DNA from: Pseudomonadota bacterium
GTDB taxonomy: Bacteria > Pseudomonadota > Alphaproteobacteria > Rhizobiales > Xanthobacteraceae
Direction: 5' to 3'
NCBI GenBank assembly: GCA_023386885.1
Contig: JAEWIX010000011.1
Location: forward strand, 34,356 to 98,355
Length of the DNA: 64,000 nt
The notes below the pieces were generated by a model that was given only the letters and a program-made list of their open reading frames with translations, did no database searches and had not been told where the DNA came from. Positions 35,094 through 43,844 of this stretch are shown one piece after another (the stretch's first letter is position 1; every line of letters starts with the position of its first letter). The translations under genes were made by a program, and so were the position numbers.

Positions 35094-36236
35094 TCAGATG
35101 TGGTAGGTCTTCAGCGGCGGGATGCCGTTGAAAGCCACCGACGAGTAGGTCGAGGTATACGCCCCGGTGCCTTCGATCAGCAGCTTGTCGCCGATCTCAA
35201 GCGTGACGGGCAGCGGATACGGCACCTTTTCGTACAGCACGTCGGCCGAATCGCAAGTCGGGCCAGCGAGGATGCACGGTGCCATCTCCGCGCCGTCGTG
35301 CGGCGTCTTGATGGCGTAGCGGATCGACTCGTCCATCGTCTCGGCGAGGCCGCCGAACTTGCCGATGTCGAGATAGACCCAGCGGTTCTCGTCGTCGTCG
35401 CTCTTCTTCGAGATCAGCACCACTTCCGTCTCGATGATGCCCGCGTTGCCGACCATGCCGCGGCCCGGCTCGATGATGGTTTCCGGGATGCGGTTGCCGA
35501 AGTGCTTGCGCAGCGCACGGAAGATCGAGCGGCCGTACTGCACCACCGGCGGCACATCCTTCAGGTAACGGGTCGGGAAGCCGCCGCCCATGTTGACCAT
35601 GGAGAGGCTGATGCCACGCTCCGCGCAGTCGCGAAACACCTGCGAGGCCATCGCCAGCGCACGGTCCCACGCCTTCACCTTGCGCTGCTGCGAGCCGACA
35701 TGGAACGAGATGCCGTATGGCTCGAGGCCGACGCACTTGGCATGCTCGATCACGTCGACCGCCATCTCCGGGTCGCAGCCGAACTTGCGCGACAGCGGCC
35801 ACTCGGCGCCAGCGCAATCGTAGAGGATGCGGCAGAACACCTTGGCGCCGGGGGCGGCGCGGGCGACCTTTTCGACCTCGGCGGTGCAGTCGACCGCGAA
35901 CAGGCGAATGCCCAGCGCGAAGGCGCGCGCGATGTCGCGTTCCTTCTTGATGGTGTTGCCATAGGAGATGCGGTCCGGCGTCGCACCGGCGGCCAGCGCC
36001 ATTTCAATCTCGGCGACGGTCGCGGTGTCGAAGCACGAGCCGAGCGAGGCCAGCAGCGACAGCACTTCTGGCGACGGGTTCGCCTTCACGGCATAGAACA
36101 CGCGCGAGTCCGGCAGCGCCTTGGCGAAGGTCTGATAGTTGTCGCGCACCACCTCGAGGTCGACGACGAGGCACGGCTCGGTGTCGAGACCCTCACGGCG
36201 GCGGTTGCGGAGGAATTCCTGGATACGTTCGGTCAT
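35094..36236 (-). CDS. Ornithine/lysine decarboxylase, fold-type III (alanine racemase-like)
   Basis: Cytoplasmic PLP enzyme making putrescine (or cadaverine), 380 residues. The PLP lysine is in FYAVKANPSPEVL, the phosphate-binding glycines in NMGGGFPTRYL and EPGRGMVGNAG, and the active-site cysteine in GPTCDSADVLYEKV (the CDSxD motif). I chose the ATG of MTERIQEFLRNRR with GGGAGAG ahead of it; the longer frame runs into the leader. The long leader contains alternative hairpins and an intrinsic terminator, suggesting attenuation. It feeds putrescine to the homospermidine synthase nearby. Confidence 0.93.
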   Translation of the reverse strand: MTERIQEFLRNRRREGLDTEPCLVVDLEVVRDNYQTFAKALPDSRVFYAVKANPSPEVLSLLASLGSCFDTATVAEIEMALAAGATPDRISYGNTIKKERDIARAFALGIRLFAVDCTAEVEKVARAAPGAKVFCRILYDCAGAEWPLSRKFGCDPEMAVDVIEHAKCVGLEPYGISFHVGSQQRKVKAWDRALAMASQVFRDCAERGISLSMVNMGGGFPTRYLKDVPPVVQYGRSIFRALRKHFGNRIPETIIEPGRGMVGNAGIIETEVVLISKKSDDDENRWVYLDIGKFGGLAETMDESIRYAIKTPHDGAEMAPCILAGPTCDSADVLYEKVPYPLPVTLEIGDKLLIEGTGAYTSTYSSVAFNGIPPLKTYHI

Positions 36237-36455
36237 CGCACTCTCCCAATCGGCCCATCGACTGGACCGTTGAAAAATTGTTCTTCGGATGTGAGCGCTT
36301 CGGCCGGGCCGCACGATGGAGGTGCGACGAAGCCTCGGACTCAGATCCGAACTGTGCTGCCGTGGATTGGTTGGGAAATTCCCGCCCGCTCACCTGGCAA
36401 TGAAGGACAAGCCTTTTCAGTAGCCCGCGCCGGCGTTGGACTGCCGGTAGAGACC

Positions 36456-36528
36456 AAAAAAGCCCGCTCCGTCGTTGCTTTAAGTCGCGTCCCCCGTTGA
36501 GAGCGGGGTGCGCCGGTTCGCCTCCGGC
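36456..36528 (-). promoter_or_regulatory. Attenuator-like leader of the ornithine decarboxylase gene (possible speF-type RNA)
   Basis: Read on the minus strand, three hairpins can form. A: GCCGG...CCGGC (36528-36512). B: CCCCG...CGGGG (36508-36492). C: CCCGCTC (36507-36501) pairs with GAGCGGG (36469-36463), followed by C and six T residues (36461-36456), an intrinsic terminator. B and C share the same left arm, so they exclude each other. This is the layout of a terminator/antiterminator switch about 220 bases ahead of the start codon. A conserved RNA named speF has been described upstream of alphaproteobacterial ornithine decarboxylases; I cannot confirm this is it. Confidence 0.6.
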
Positions 36529-36847
36529 TGCCGGTCACGGTTGCAAGTCAACAAGACCCTTCAAGTGGCGCATCCCTTGAGAGAGATGCTGGGTCCCATT
36601 TCCTTGGCGGCTGTCCGGCCTCTTGTCCGGATACCCACCGACCGACACACGACCACAGGCACGTGCGAAATTGGGCAAAGCGGGAAATAAGTGTTTTGAA
36701 TTCGCTGCGCAATAGATTTTTCAGGTGCGCGACAAATTTCCCCACCGATGTGATCGCGCGAGCGCTTTTGCCGCGACAAACCCTGCCGAAAATGAACGAT
36801 CGTTAATTGCTGTTAACGAGCGATGCCGGCGCGATGCCGAACTGCAG
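36529..36847. other. Intergenic region upstream of the decarboxylase leader
   Basis: No gene is supported here. It should hold the minus-strand promoter of ornithine decarboxylase, with a possible start in the region near 36530-36620, and the 3' end of the small membrane-protein gene's transcript. AT-rich stretches (36686-36740, 36785-36820) stand out, but I could not assign promoter boxes. Confidence 0.3.
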
Positions 36848-37105
36848 CTAGATACGGCGGGTGAAGGGCTCGACGCGGCGGGCGCCACGCACGAAGCTGA
36901 TCATGATGAGGACGCCGATCACGAACAGGACCGCCTGAAGGATGTGGGCGCCGAAGGTGTCGAGGCCAAACAGGATCGCCAGTGCCCAGCCGCCGGCGAA
37001 GGCCGCGCCGAACACCTCGGCGCCGATCAGGATCGCTGCCGAGATGACGGTGATCACGCTGGGCCAGGCGATTTCGCGGCGTTCGTTGGTCGTTTGGTCG
37101 GTCAT
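36848..37105 (-). CDS. Small two-helix membrane protein, function unknown
   Basis: An 85-residue protein: a polar start (MTDQTTNERREIAWPS), two hydrophobic helices (VITVISAAILIGAEVFGAAFAGGWALAILFGL and ILQAVLFVIGVLIMISFV) and a basic tail (RGARRVEPFTRRI). AGGA lies close upstream of the chosen ATG; an ORF extending 21 codons further is less likely. It faces the M3 peptidase gene divergently. I do not recognise a family. Confidence 0.68.
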   Translation of the reverse strand: MTDQTTNERREIAWPSVITVISAAILIGAEVFGAAFAGGWALAILFGLDTFGAHILQAVLFVIGVLIMISFVRGARRVEPFTRRI

Positions 37106-37331
37106 GGTCAGGTCCTGTTGCGGGCGCAATCTCTCCGAAAATCCCTCGAGTATCAAGCGCCATGGCATTTTCGAACCAAGTGGTAATCCCTTTGGGCGAA
37201 GAAAACGCGTTGAATCAAAATCTTAAAGGCTCAAAAAAGCCGTATCGCGTGCTATAATTTGACGGAACAAAGCCAGCATAAATCACGCAAATCAAAAGCC
37301 GGCGCAAATCATCAATTTGAGATCGTAGAAC

Positions 37332-39410
37332 ATGACCGCGGTTAACCAGGCCCCGACCATCGAGAATCCATTGCTGCAGGCGTGGCTGACGCCGCACGAG
37401 ACGCCACCGTTCGACGCTATCCGGCCCGAGCACTTCCTTCCGGCCTTCGAGCAGGCGTTCGCCGACCATGCCGCCGAGGTCGCGGCCATCACCCACGATC
37501 CCGCGGCGCCGGATTTTGCCAACACCATCGTGGCGCTCGAGCGCGCGGGCCGACTGCTGAACAGGGTTTCGGCGGTGTTCTACGACCTGGTGTCGGCCCA
37601 TTCGAGCCCGGAACTGCTCGCGATCGACAGCGAGGTGTCGCTGCGGCAGGCGCGGCACTGGAATCCGATCCTGATGAATGCCGTGCTGTTCGGCCGCATC
37701 GTGCTGCTGTACCAGCGCCGTGCAGATCTCAAGTTGACGCCGGAACAGACGCGCCTGCTGGAGCGCACCTATACCCGGTTTCACCGCGCCGGCGCCGGCC
37801 TCGACGACACGGCGAAAGCGCGCATGGCGGAAATCAACGAGCGGCTGGCGCAACTCGGCACCACGTTCAGCCACCACCTTCTGGGCGACGAGCAGGCGTG
37901 GTCGCTCGAGCTCGGTGAGGCCGATCGCGATGGCTTGCCGGAAAATTTCATTGCCGCCGCCGAGGCCGCCGCCGCCGAGCGCCATCAGCTCGGCAAGGCC
38001 GTCGTCACCTTGTCGCGCTCTTCGGTGGAGCCGTTCCTGAAGGAATCCAGCCGTCGTGACCTGCGCGAGAAGGTGTTCAAGGCCTTCATCGCCCGCGGCG
38101 ACAACGGCAACGATAACGACAACAACGCCACCATCGTGGAGATCCTGGCGCTGCGCGAGGAAAGCGCCAAGCTGCTCGGCTATCCGACCTACGCCGCCTA
38201 TCGGCTCGAGGATTCCATGGCGCGGACGCCGCAGGCGGTGCGCGATCTGCTGGAGCGGGTGTGGCGTCCGGCGCTCGCCCATACGCTGGCCGATCGCGAC
38301 GCGCTGCAATCGTTGATCGCAGAGGAGGGCGGCAACTTCGCGCTGGCGCCGTGGGATTGGCGCTACTACGCCGAAAAGCTGCGGCAGCGCCGTGCCGATT
38401 TCGACGACGCCGCGATCAAGCCGTATCTCGCACTCGACAACATGATCGCCGCCGCCTTCGACTGCGCCACCCGCTTGTTCGGCATCACCTTTACCGAGCG
38501 CAAGGACATTCCGGTCTGGCATCCCGATGTACGGGTCTGGGAGGTGAAGGACGCGGCCGGCAAGCACAAGGCGCTGTTCTATGGCGACTACTTCGCGCGG
38601 CCGTCGAAGCGCTCCGGCGCATGGATGACATCCTTGCGCGACCAGCAGACGCTGGACGGCGAGGTGACCCCGCTCATCATCAACGTGATGAATTTCTCCA
38701 AGGGCGCCGAGGGGCAGCCTGCGCTGCTGTCGCCGGACGATGCGCGGACCCTGTTCCACGAATTCGGCCACGCGTTGCACGGTATGCTGTCGAACGTCAC
38801 CTATCCGTCGCTGTCCGGCACCAGCGTGTTCACCGATTTCGTCGAACTGCCGTCGCAACTCTATGAGCATTGGCAGGAGCAGCCGCAGGTGCTGCGCCAG
38901 TTCGCGCGTCATTATCAGACTGGCGAGCCGTTGCCGGACGATCTGCTGCAACGCTTCCTCGCTGCGCGCAAATTCGGCCAGGGGTTCGCCACCGTGGAAT
39001 TCGTCTCGTCGGCCTTGCTCGACCTCGAATTCCACAGCCAGCCGGCGGAAGCCAGCCGCGACGTCCGCGCCTTCGAGCGGCGCGAACTGGAGAAGATCGG
39101 CATGCCGGCGGAGATCGTGCTACGGCATCGCCCGACGCAATTCGGTCATATCTTTTCCGGAGATCACTACGCCTCGGGTTACTACAGCTACATGTGGTCG
39201 GAAGTGATGGATGCGGATGCCTTCGGTGCGTTCGAAGAAGCGGGCGATATCTTCGATCCAATCGTCGCCAAGCGGCTGCACGACGACATCTATTCGTCGG
39301 GCGGCTCGCGCGCGCCGGACGAGGCCTATATCGCCTTCCGTGGCCGCAAGCCCGAGCCCGACGCGCTGTTGCGCGGGCGCGGATTGCTCGACACGCCTGA
39401 GGCAGCCTGA
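37332..39410 (+). CDS. M3 family zinc metallopeptidase (Dcp/PrlC-like)
   Basis: A 692-residue oligopeptidase. The zinc motif HEFGHALH lies at 476-483, with the third ligand glutamate expected in DFVELPSQLYEHW. The C-terminal region contains GHIFSGDHYASGYYSYMWSEVMDADAF, typical of peptidyl-dipeptidase Dcp and oligopeptidase A. No signal peptide is seen, so it is probably cytoplasmic and degrades peptides. The next gene starts one base after its stop. Confidence 0.92.
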   Translation: MTAVNQAPTIENPLLQAWLTPHETPPFDAIRPEHFLPAFEQAFADHAAEVAAITHDPAAPDFANTIVALERAGRLLNRVSAVFYDLVSAHSSPELLAIDSEVSLRQARHWNPILMNAVLFGRIVLLYQRRADLKLTPEQTRLLERTYTRFHRAGAGLDDTAKARMAEINERLAQLGTTFSHHLLGDEQAWSLELGEADRDGLPENFIAAAEAAAAERHQLGKAVVTLSRSSVEPFLKESSRRDLREKVFKAFIARGDNGNDNDNNATIVEILALREESAKLLGYPTYAAYRLEDSMARTPQAVRDLLERVWRPALAHTLADRDALQSLIAEEGGNFALAPWDWRYYAEKLRQRRADFDDAAIKPYLALDNMIAAAFDCATRLFGITFTERKDIPVWHPDVRVWEVKDAAGKHKALFYGDYFARPSKRSGAWMTSLRDQQTLDGEVTPLIINVMNFSKGAEGQPALLSPDDARTLFHEFGHALHGMLSNVTYPSLSGTSVFTDFVELPSQLYEHWQEQPQVLRQFARHYQTGEPLPDDLLQRFLAARKFGQGFATVEFVSSALLDLEFHSQPAEASRDVRAFERRELEKIGMPAEIVLRHRPTQFGHIFSGDHYASGYYSYMWSEVMDADAFGAFEEAGDIFDPIVAKRLHDDIYSSGGSRAPDEAYIAFRGRKPEPDALLRGRGLLDTPEAA

Positions 39411-39411
39411 C

Positions 39412-40059
39412 GTGATACTGCTATTCCGTTTTTGGATCGGCTTTCTGACGCTGATCGCGACGTTGCTGGTCGCGCCGCTTGCGGCGTCGGCGCATCCGCA
39501 TGTCTGGGTCAAGGCCGCGAGCGAACTGATGTATGCGGCGGACGGCACGGTCACCGGTGTGCGGCACGCCTGGACTTTCGACGATATGTTTTCGACCTAT
39601 GCCTTGCAGGGCATCGAAACCAAGACCAAGGGCGTCTACACCCGCGAGGAACTGGCACCGCTGGCACAAACCAACGTCGAATCGCTGAAGGAATTCGGCT
39701 TCTTCAGTTTTGCCAAGGCCGACGGCAAGAAGCAGAAGTTCAACGAGCCGACGGACTATTATCTCGAATACAAGGATACTGCGCTGGTGTTGCACTTCGT
39801 GCTGCCGTTCAAAACGCCGTTCAAATCCCGGCAGATGCAGCTCGAAGTGTTCGATCCGTCCTACTTCGTGGACTTCCAGTTGCAGGACAAGGATCCGATC
39901 AAGTTGGTTGCCGCGCCGGCCGGTTGCACGATGACGATCGAGCGTCCGAGCGACGGCTCCGCCGCCGCGAAGAAGCTCGGTGAGGACAACTTCCTCGACG
40001 GCAGCAATGACAATTTCGGCGCGATGTTCGCCAACAAGGTGACGGTGAACTGCCCATGA
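39412..40059 (+). CDS. DUF1007 family periplasmic protein
   Basis: A 215-residue secreted protein. A GTG start directly after the peptidase stop gives a signal (FWIGFLTLIATLLVAPLAASA) followed by HPHVWVKAASELMY, the DUF1007 signature with probable metal-binding histidines (HPHVW). The family is found with nickel/cobalt NicO transporters, as here: it overlaps the NicO gene by four bases. It probably binds the metal in the periplasm or works with the exporter. Confidence 0.85.
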   Translation: MILLFRFWIGFLTLIATLLVAPLAASAHPHVWVKAASELMYAADGTVTGVRHAWTFDDMFSTYALQGIETKTKGVYTREELAPLAQTNVESLKEFGFFSFAKADGKKQKFNEPTDYYLEYKDTALVLHFVLPFKTPFKSRQMQLEVFDPSYFVDFQLQDKDPIKLVAAPAGCTMTIERPSDGSAAAKKLGEDNFLDGSNDNFGAMFANKVTVNCP

Positions 40060-41153
40060 TCCTGCGGAGCGAGGACGCCATTCGCAGGGGTCTGGTGTGG
40101 TTGATCCTGATGGTCGCCGCGGCGATGTCGGTCGATGGCGTCTTGAATGCCGCCCTTGCGCAAAATCCGTTCGGCGGGCCGCGCGCGGTGCCGGACCAGC
40201 AGGTCGGTGGCATCATCGGCTGGATTCTGGCGAAACAATCCGAGTTCTATCGTGCGATGTCTTCGACCATTCGTGCGGCCAAGAACGATGGCAGCGCGGT
40301 GTGGACCTTGCTCGGCATCTCGTTCGCCTACGGCATTTTTCATGCGGCCGGGCCGGGTCATGGCAAGGCGGTGATCTCGTCGTATCTGGTCGCTAACGAG
40401 GAAACCGCGCGGCGCGGCATCGTGCTGTCGTTCGCGTCCGCACTGGCGCAGGCTTTGGTGGCGGTCGTGATCGTCGGCATCGGCGCGTGGCTGCTCAACG
40501 TTACCGCCAAGACCATGTGCGGTGCCGAGCGCATCATCGAGATCGCCAGCTACGGCTTGATCGCAGCCTTCGGCGCGCGGCTGGTCTGGGTCAAGGGCGG
40601 CGGCTTCTTTCGCGCGCTGTCGGCCACGCGCGGCTCCGGCCCGCAACTTGCGATGGCGCATCATCATCATCACGGCGATGGGCATGGGCATCATCACGCG
40701 CATCATGCCGATCACGATCATCATCATGGCGACGGCCACCACCATCACCACCATGATCATGGCGATCATTGCGGCCATTCCCACGGGCCGGAGCCGGGCG
40801 AACTCGCCGGGCCGGGCGGCTGGAAGCGCGGCCTTGCCGCGGTCGCGGCGGTCGGCATCCGGCCCTGTTCAGGGGCGATCCTGGTACTGGTGTTCGCCTT
40901 GGCGCAGGGGCTGTTCTGGGCCGGTATCGCCGCAACCTTCGTGATGGGGCTCGGCACGGCGATCACCGTCGCCGCCATCGCCACGCTCGCCGTGTCGGCC
41001 AAGGGCGTGGCGCGGCGGCTGGCCGCCGGCCACGATGGTGGCGGCGCGCTGATCATGCGCGGCGTGGAGTTCGCCGCAGCGGGTCTGGTGCTGCTGCTCG
41101 GTGCCGGTCTGCTGCTGGGTTACGTCGCCGCCGAGCGCGTCACCTGTTTCTGA
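40056..41153 (+). CDS. NicO-type nickel/cobalt transporter with long His-rich loop
   Basis: A 365-residue membrane protein of the NicO/RcnA group. Early helices include GISFAYGIFHAAGPGHGKAVISSYLV (conserved HAxxPGHGK) and the second half AAVAAVGIRPCSGAILVLVFALAQGLFWAG (RPC.GA). A loop of about 45 residues near 200-245 is mostly His, Asp and Gly. Relatives export or import nickel and cobalt; the direction here is not known. ATGA overlap with the DUF1007 gene makes a two-gene unit. Confidence 0.88.
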   Translation: MILRSEDAIRRGLVWLILMVAAAMSVDGVLNAALAQNPFGGPRAVPDQQVGGIIGWILAKQSEFYRAMSSTIRAAKNDGSAVWTLLGISFAYGIFHAAGPGHGKAVISSYLVANEETARRGIVLSFASALAQALVAVVIVGIGAWLLNVTAKTMCGAERIIEIASYGLIAAFGARLVWVKGGGFFRALSATRGSGPQLAMAHHHHHGDGHGHHHAHHADHDHHHGDGHHHHHHDHGDHCGHSHGPEPGELAGPGGWKRGLAAVAAVGIRPCSGAILVLVFALAQGLFWAGIAATFVMGLGTAITVAAIATLAVSAKGVARRLAAGHDGGGALIMRGVEFAAAGLVLLLGAGLLLGYVAAERVTCF

Positions 41154-41229
41154 TACCGCGTCGGGATGCCGGACCTGTGAGCCTCGCTGCCTTGACAAGC
41201 CGTCGCCGGAACGCCAAGCCAGCGACGTC

Positions 41230-42258
41230 ATGACCCTCGCCGATCAAGCCTCGTCACCCGCGACAACAGCGCCGAGCCGGATCGGCGTGCTGCTGGTCAA
41301 TCTCGGCACGCCCGACACTGCCGATGCGAAGGGCGTGCGCGTCTATCTCAAGGAGTTCCTGTCGGATCCGCGTGTCATCGAGAACCAGGGTATCGTCTGG
41401 AAGCTGGTGCTGAACGGCATCATCCTGCGCACCCGGCCGTCGCGGAAGGCCAAGGACTACGTGAAGATCTGGAACACGGCGCAGAACGAATCGCCGCTGA
41501 AAACCATTTCACGCAGCCAGTCGGACAAGCTCGACGCGGCGCTCGACAATTCCGATCGCGTCGCGATCGATTGGGCGATGCGTTACGGCAATCCGTCGAT
41601 GCAGTCGCGAATCGAGGCGCTCATCGCACAAGGCTGCGATCGCATTCTCGTCGTCCCGCTCTATCCGCAATATTCCGCCGCCACTTCCGCGACGGTATGC
41701 GACGAGGCGTTCCGCGTGCTTCGCGCTCTCCGCGCGCAACCGACGCTGCGGGTGTCGCCGCCGTATTATGACGATCCGGTTTACATCGACGCGCTGGCGG
41801 CTTCCATCAGGGCACATCTGGCGACATTGTCGTTCGAGCCCGAGATGATCTTGGCATCGTTCCACGGCATGCCGCAGAAATATATCGACAAGGGCGATCC
41901 GTATTACGACCAGTGCGTTGCCACCACCGACGCGCTCCGCGCGCGGCTCGGGTTTGATGCCGGCAAGCTGAGGCTGACATTCCAGTCGCGCTTCGGCTTC
42001 GATCCCTGGCTGCAGCCTTACACCGACAAGACTGTCGAGAAGCTCGCGAAGGACGGCGTGCGACGGCTTGCCGTCGTCACGCCCGGTTTTTCTGCCGACT
42101 GCCTGGAAACGCTGGAAGAGATCGCGCAGGAGAACGCCGAGATATTCCGCCACCATGGCGGCGAACAATTTGCGGCGATTCCCTGTCTTAATGACAGCGA
42201 CGCCGGGATGGATGTGATCCGTCAATTGGTGCTGCGCGAATTGCAGGGGTGGCTTTGA
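41230..42258 (+). CDS. hemH: Ferrochelatase
   Basis: Inserts Fe2+ into protoporphyrin IX, the last step of haem synthesis. The 342-residue protein has IGVLLVNLGTPDTAD at the start, LVVPLYPQYSAATSA, and the catalytic histidine H212 in ILASFHGMPQKY. The glutamate-rich CLETLEEI near the C-terminus is also conserved. The chosen ATG gives the normal N-terminus; the longer frame runs back into the NicO gene. It stands on its own, though downstream of a metal-transport pair. Confidence 0.93.
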   Translation: MTLADQASSPATTAPSRIGVLLVNLGTPDTADAKGVRVYLKEFLSDPRVIENQGIVWKLVLNGIILRTRPSRKAKDYVKIWNTAQNESPLKTISRSQSDKLDAALDNSDRVAIDWAMRYGNPSMQSRIEALIAQGCDRILVVPLYPQYSAATSATVCDEAFRVLRALRAQPTLRVSPPYYDDPVYIDALAASIRAHLATLSFEPEMILASFHGMPQKYIDKGDPYYDQCVATTDALRARLGFDAGKLRLTFQSRFGFDPWLQPYTDKTVEKLAKDGVRRLAVVTPGFSADCLETLEEIAQENAEIFRHHGGEQFAAIPCLNDSDAGMDVIRQLVLRELQGWL

Positions 42259-42399
42259 TTGCTCGGTCGCGTCAGGCCGATTTGAGCGATTCCGGGAGTT
42301 TCGAACCCGATCTGCGACAATCGCGACCAAACAGGGGGTTGCGGCCACCGGTTCGGCGTGGCTGCATGACCCCCGTTGTCATTGGGCTGGGAGAGGCTG

Positions 42400-43386
42400 A
42401 TGTCCGGATTCGATATTTTCGCCATTGCCGTCGTGCTGCTCGTCATCATCACGCTGTTTGCCGGCGTGAAAACGGTGCCGCAGGGCTATGACTGGACCAT
42501 CGAGCGGTTCGGCAAATTCACTCGCACCCTCTCGCCGGGCCTCAATCTGATCATTCCGTATTTCGACCGCGTCGGTCGCAAGATCAACATGATGGAGCAG
42601 GTCATCGACATTCCCGGTCAGGAGGTCATCACGCGGGACAACGCCACGGTGTCGGTGGACGGCGTGGCGTTCTATCAGGTGTTCGATGCCGCCAAGGCGA
42701 GCTACGAGGTCGCCAACCTCACCCATGCCATCACCACGCTGACCATGACCAACATCCGTTCGGTGATGGGCGCGATGGACCTCGATCAGGTGCTGTCGCA
42801 TCGCGACGAGATCAACGAGCGATTGCTGCGCGTGGTCGATGCCGCGGTGGCGCCATGGGGCGTCAAGGTCAACCGCATCGAGATCAAGGACATCGTGCCG
42901 CCCGCCGATCTGGTGGAGGCGATGGGCCGCCAGATGAAGGCCGAACGCGAAAAGCGCGCCGATATTCTGCAGGCCGAAGGCCAGCGGCAGTCGGAAATTC
43001 TCCGTGCCGAGGGCGCCAAGCAGAGCCAGATCCTGCAGGCCGAGGGCCGCCGTGAGGCGGCGTTCCGCGATGCCGAAGCGCGCGAGCGTTCCGCCGAAGC
43101 GGAAGCCAAGGCGACGGAGATGGTCAGCGACGCGATCGGCAAGGGCGACGTCGCGGCGTTGAACTACTTCATCGCGGACAAATATATCAAGGCATTCGGG
43201 CAACTGGCCGAGTCGCCGAATCAGAAGGTGATCATGCTGCCGCTGGAGGCCACCAGTATGCTGAGTTCGCTGGCTGGCATCGGCGAGATCGCCAAGGCGA
43301 CGTTCGGTGAAAGCGCGGCGTCGGCCAACGCGGCAGGCCGGCGTTCGTCGGTGCCGCCAACGCCGCCAAACCCGCCGCTCCGCTGA
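42400..43386 (+). CDS. SPFH/Band 7 (stomatin, QmcA-type) membrane protein
   Basis: A 328-residue protein with one N-terminal helix (IFAIAVVLLVIITLFAGVKTV) and an SPFH domain starting VPQGYDWTIERFGKFTRTLSPGLNLIIP. The domain is followed by a long charged coiled coil (about 180-240) with repeated AEGxRQSEILRAEG elements. Such stomatin-like proteins form large membrane rings and work with NfeD proteins in membrane quality control. The ATG has GGGAGAGG ahead. The NfeD gene follows 12 bases later. Confidence 0.92.
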   Translation: MSGFDIFAIAVVLLVIITLFAGVKTVPQGYDWTIERFGKFTRTLSPGLNLIIPYFDRVGRKINMMEQVIDIPGQEVITRDNATVSVDGVAFYQVFDAAKASYEVANLTHAITTLTMTNIRSVMGAMDLDQVLSHRDEINERLLRVVDAAVAPWGVKVNRIEIKDIVPPADLVEAMGRQMKAEREKRADILQAEGQRQSEILRAEGAKQSQILQAEGRREAAFRDAEARERSAEAEAKATEMVSDAIGKGDVAALNYFIADKYIKAFGQLAESPNQKVIMLPLEATSMLSSLAGIGEIAKATFGESAASANAAGRRSSVPPTPPNPPLR

Positions 43387-43398
43387 GGGTGACGCACG

Positions 43399-43842
43399 AT
43401 GACCTCCATGTTCGTCACGCTCGGCACCTGGAACTGGCTGATCCTCGGCCTCGTGCTGATTGGCATCGAGGCGCTGGCGCCGGGCGTGTTCATGCTGTGG
43501 CTCGGGCTCGCGGCGCTGCTGGTCGGGCTGTTGTCGTTCGTCATCGATCTGCACTGGCAGATGCAGGTGCTGCTGTTCGCGGTGTTTGCCGCCGCCGCCG
43601 TGCCGGTGTGGCGACGGCTGGCGCGGCGTAGCAAGGGTGAAGCCTCGAACCCGTTCCTCAACCGGCGCACCGACGCCCTGGTCGGCCGCGTCTTCACGCT
43701 GGAGAAGCCGATTCAGGATGGCAGCGGCACAGTGCGGATCGACGACACCATCTGGCGCGTCACCGGACCGGATGCGCCGGCCGGCAGCCGTATCCGTATC
43801 GTCAAGGCCGACGGCGCCACGCTGACGGTGGCTGCGGAATAG
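43399..43842 (+). CDS. NfeD family membrane protein (short form)
   Basis: A 147-residue partner of the upstream SPFH protein. It has three helices (WNWLILGLVLIGIEALAPGVFMLWLGLAALLVGLLSFV and QMQVLLFAVFAAAAVPVW) and a C-terminal OB-fold domain (LVGRVFTLEKPIQDGSGTVRIDDTIWRV). The short form lacks the protease domain. The stop lies two bases from the stop of the convergent kdsD gene. Confidence 0.91.
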   Translation: MTSMFVTLGTWNWLILGLVLIGIEALAPGVFMLWLGLAALLVGLLSFVIDLHWQMQVLLFAVFAAAAVPVWRRLARRSKGEASNPFLNRRTDALVGRVFTLEKPIQDGSGTVRIDDTIWRVTGPDAPAGSRIRIVKADGATLTVAAE

Positions 43843-43844
43843 GA

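Noticed and set aside
36341..36538. Arg-rich open frame with GTG start in the ornithine decarboxylase leader, as a leader peptide
   Set aside because: Starts with GTG, lacks a convincing ribosome site and runs through the terminator. The hairpins explain the region better, though a short leader peptide cannot be excluded.
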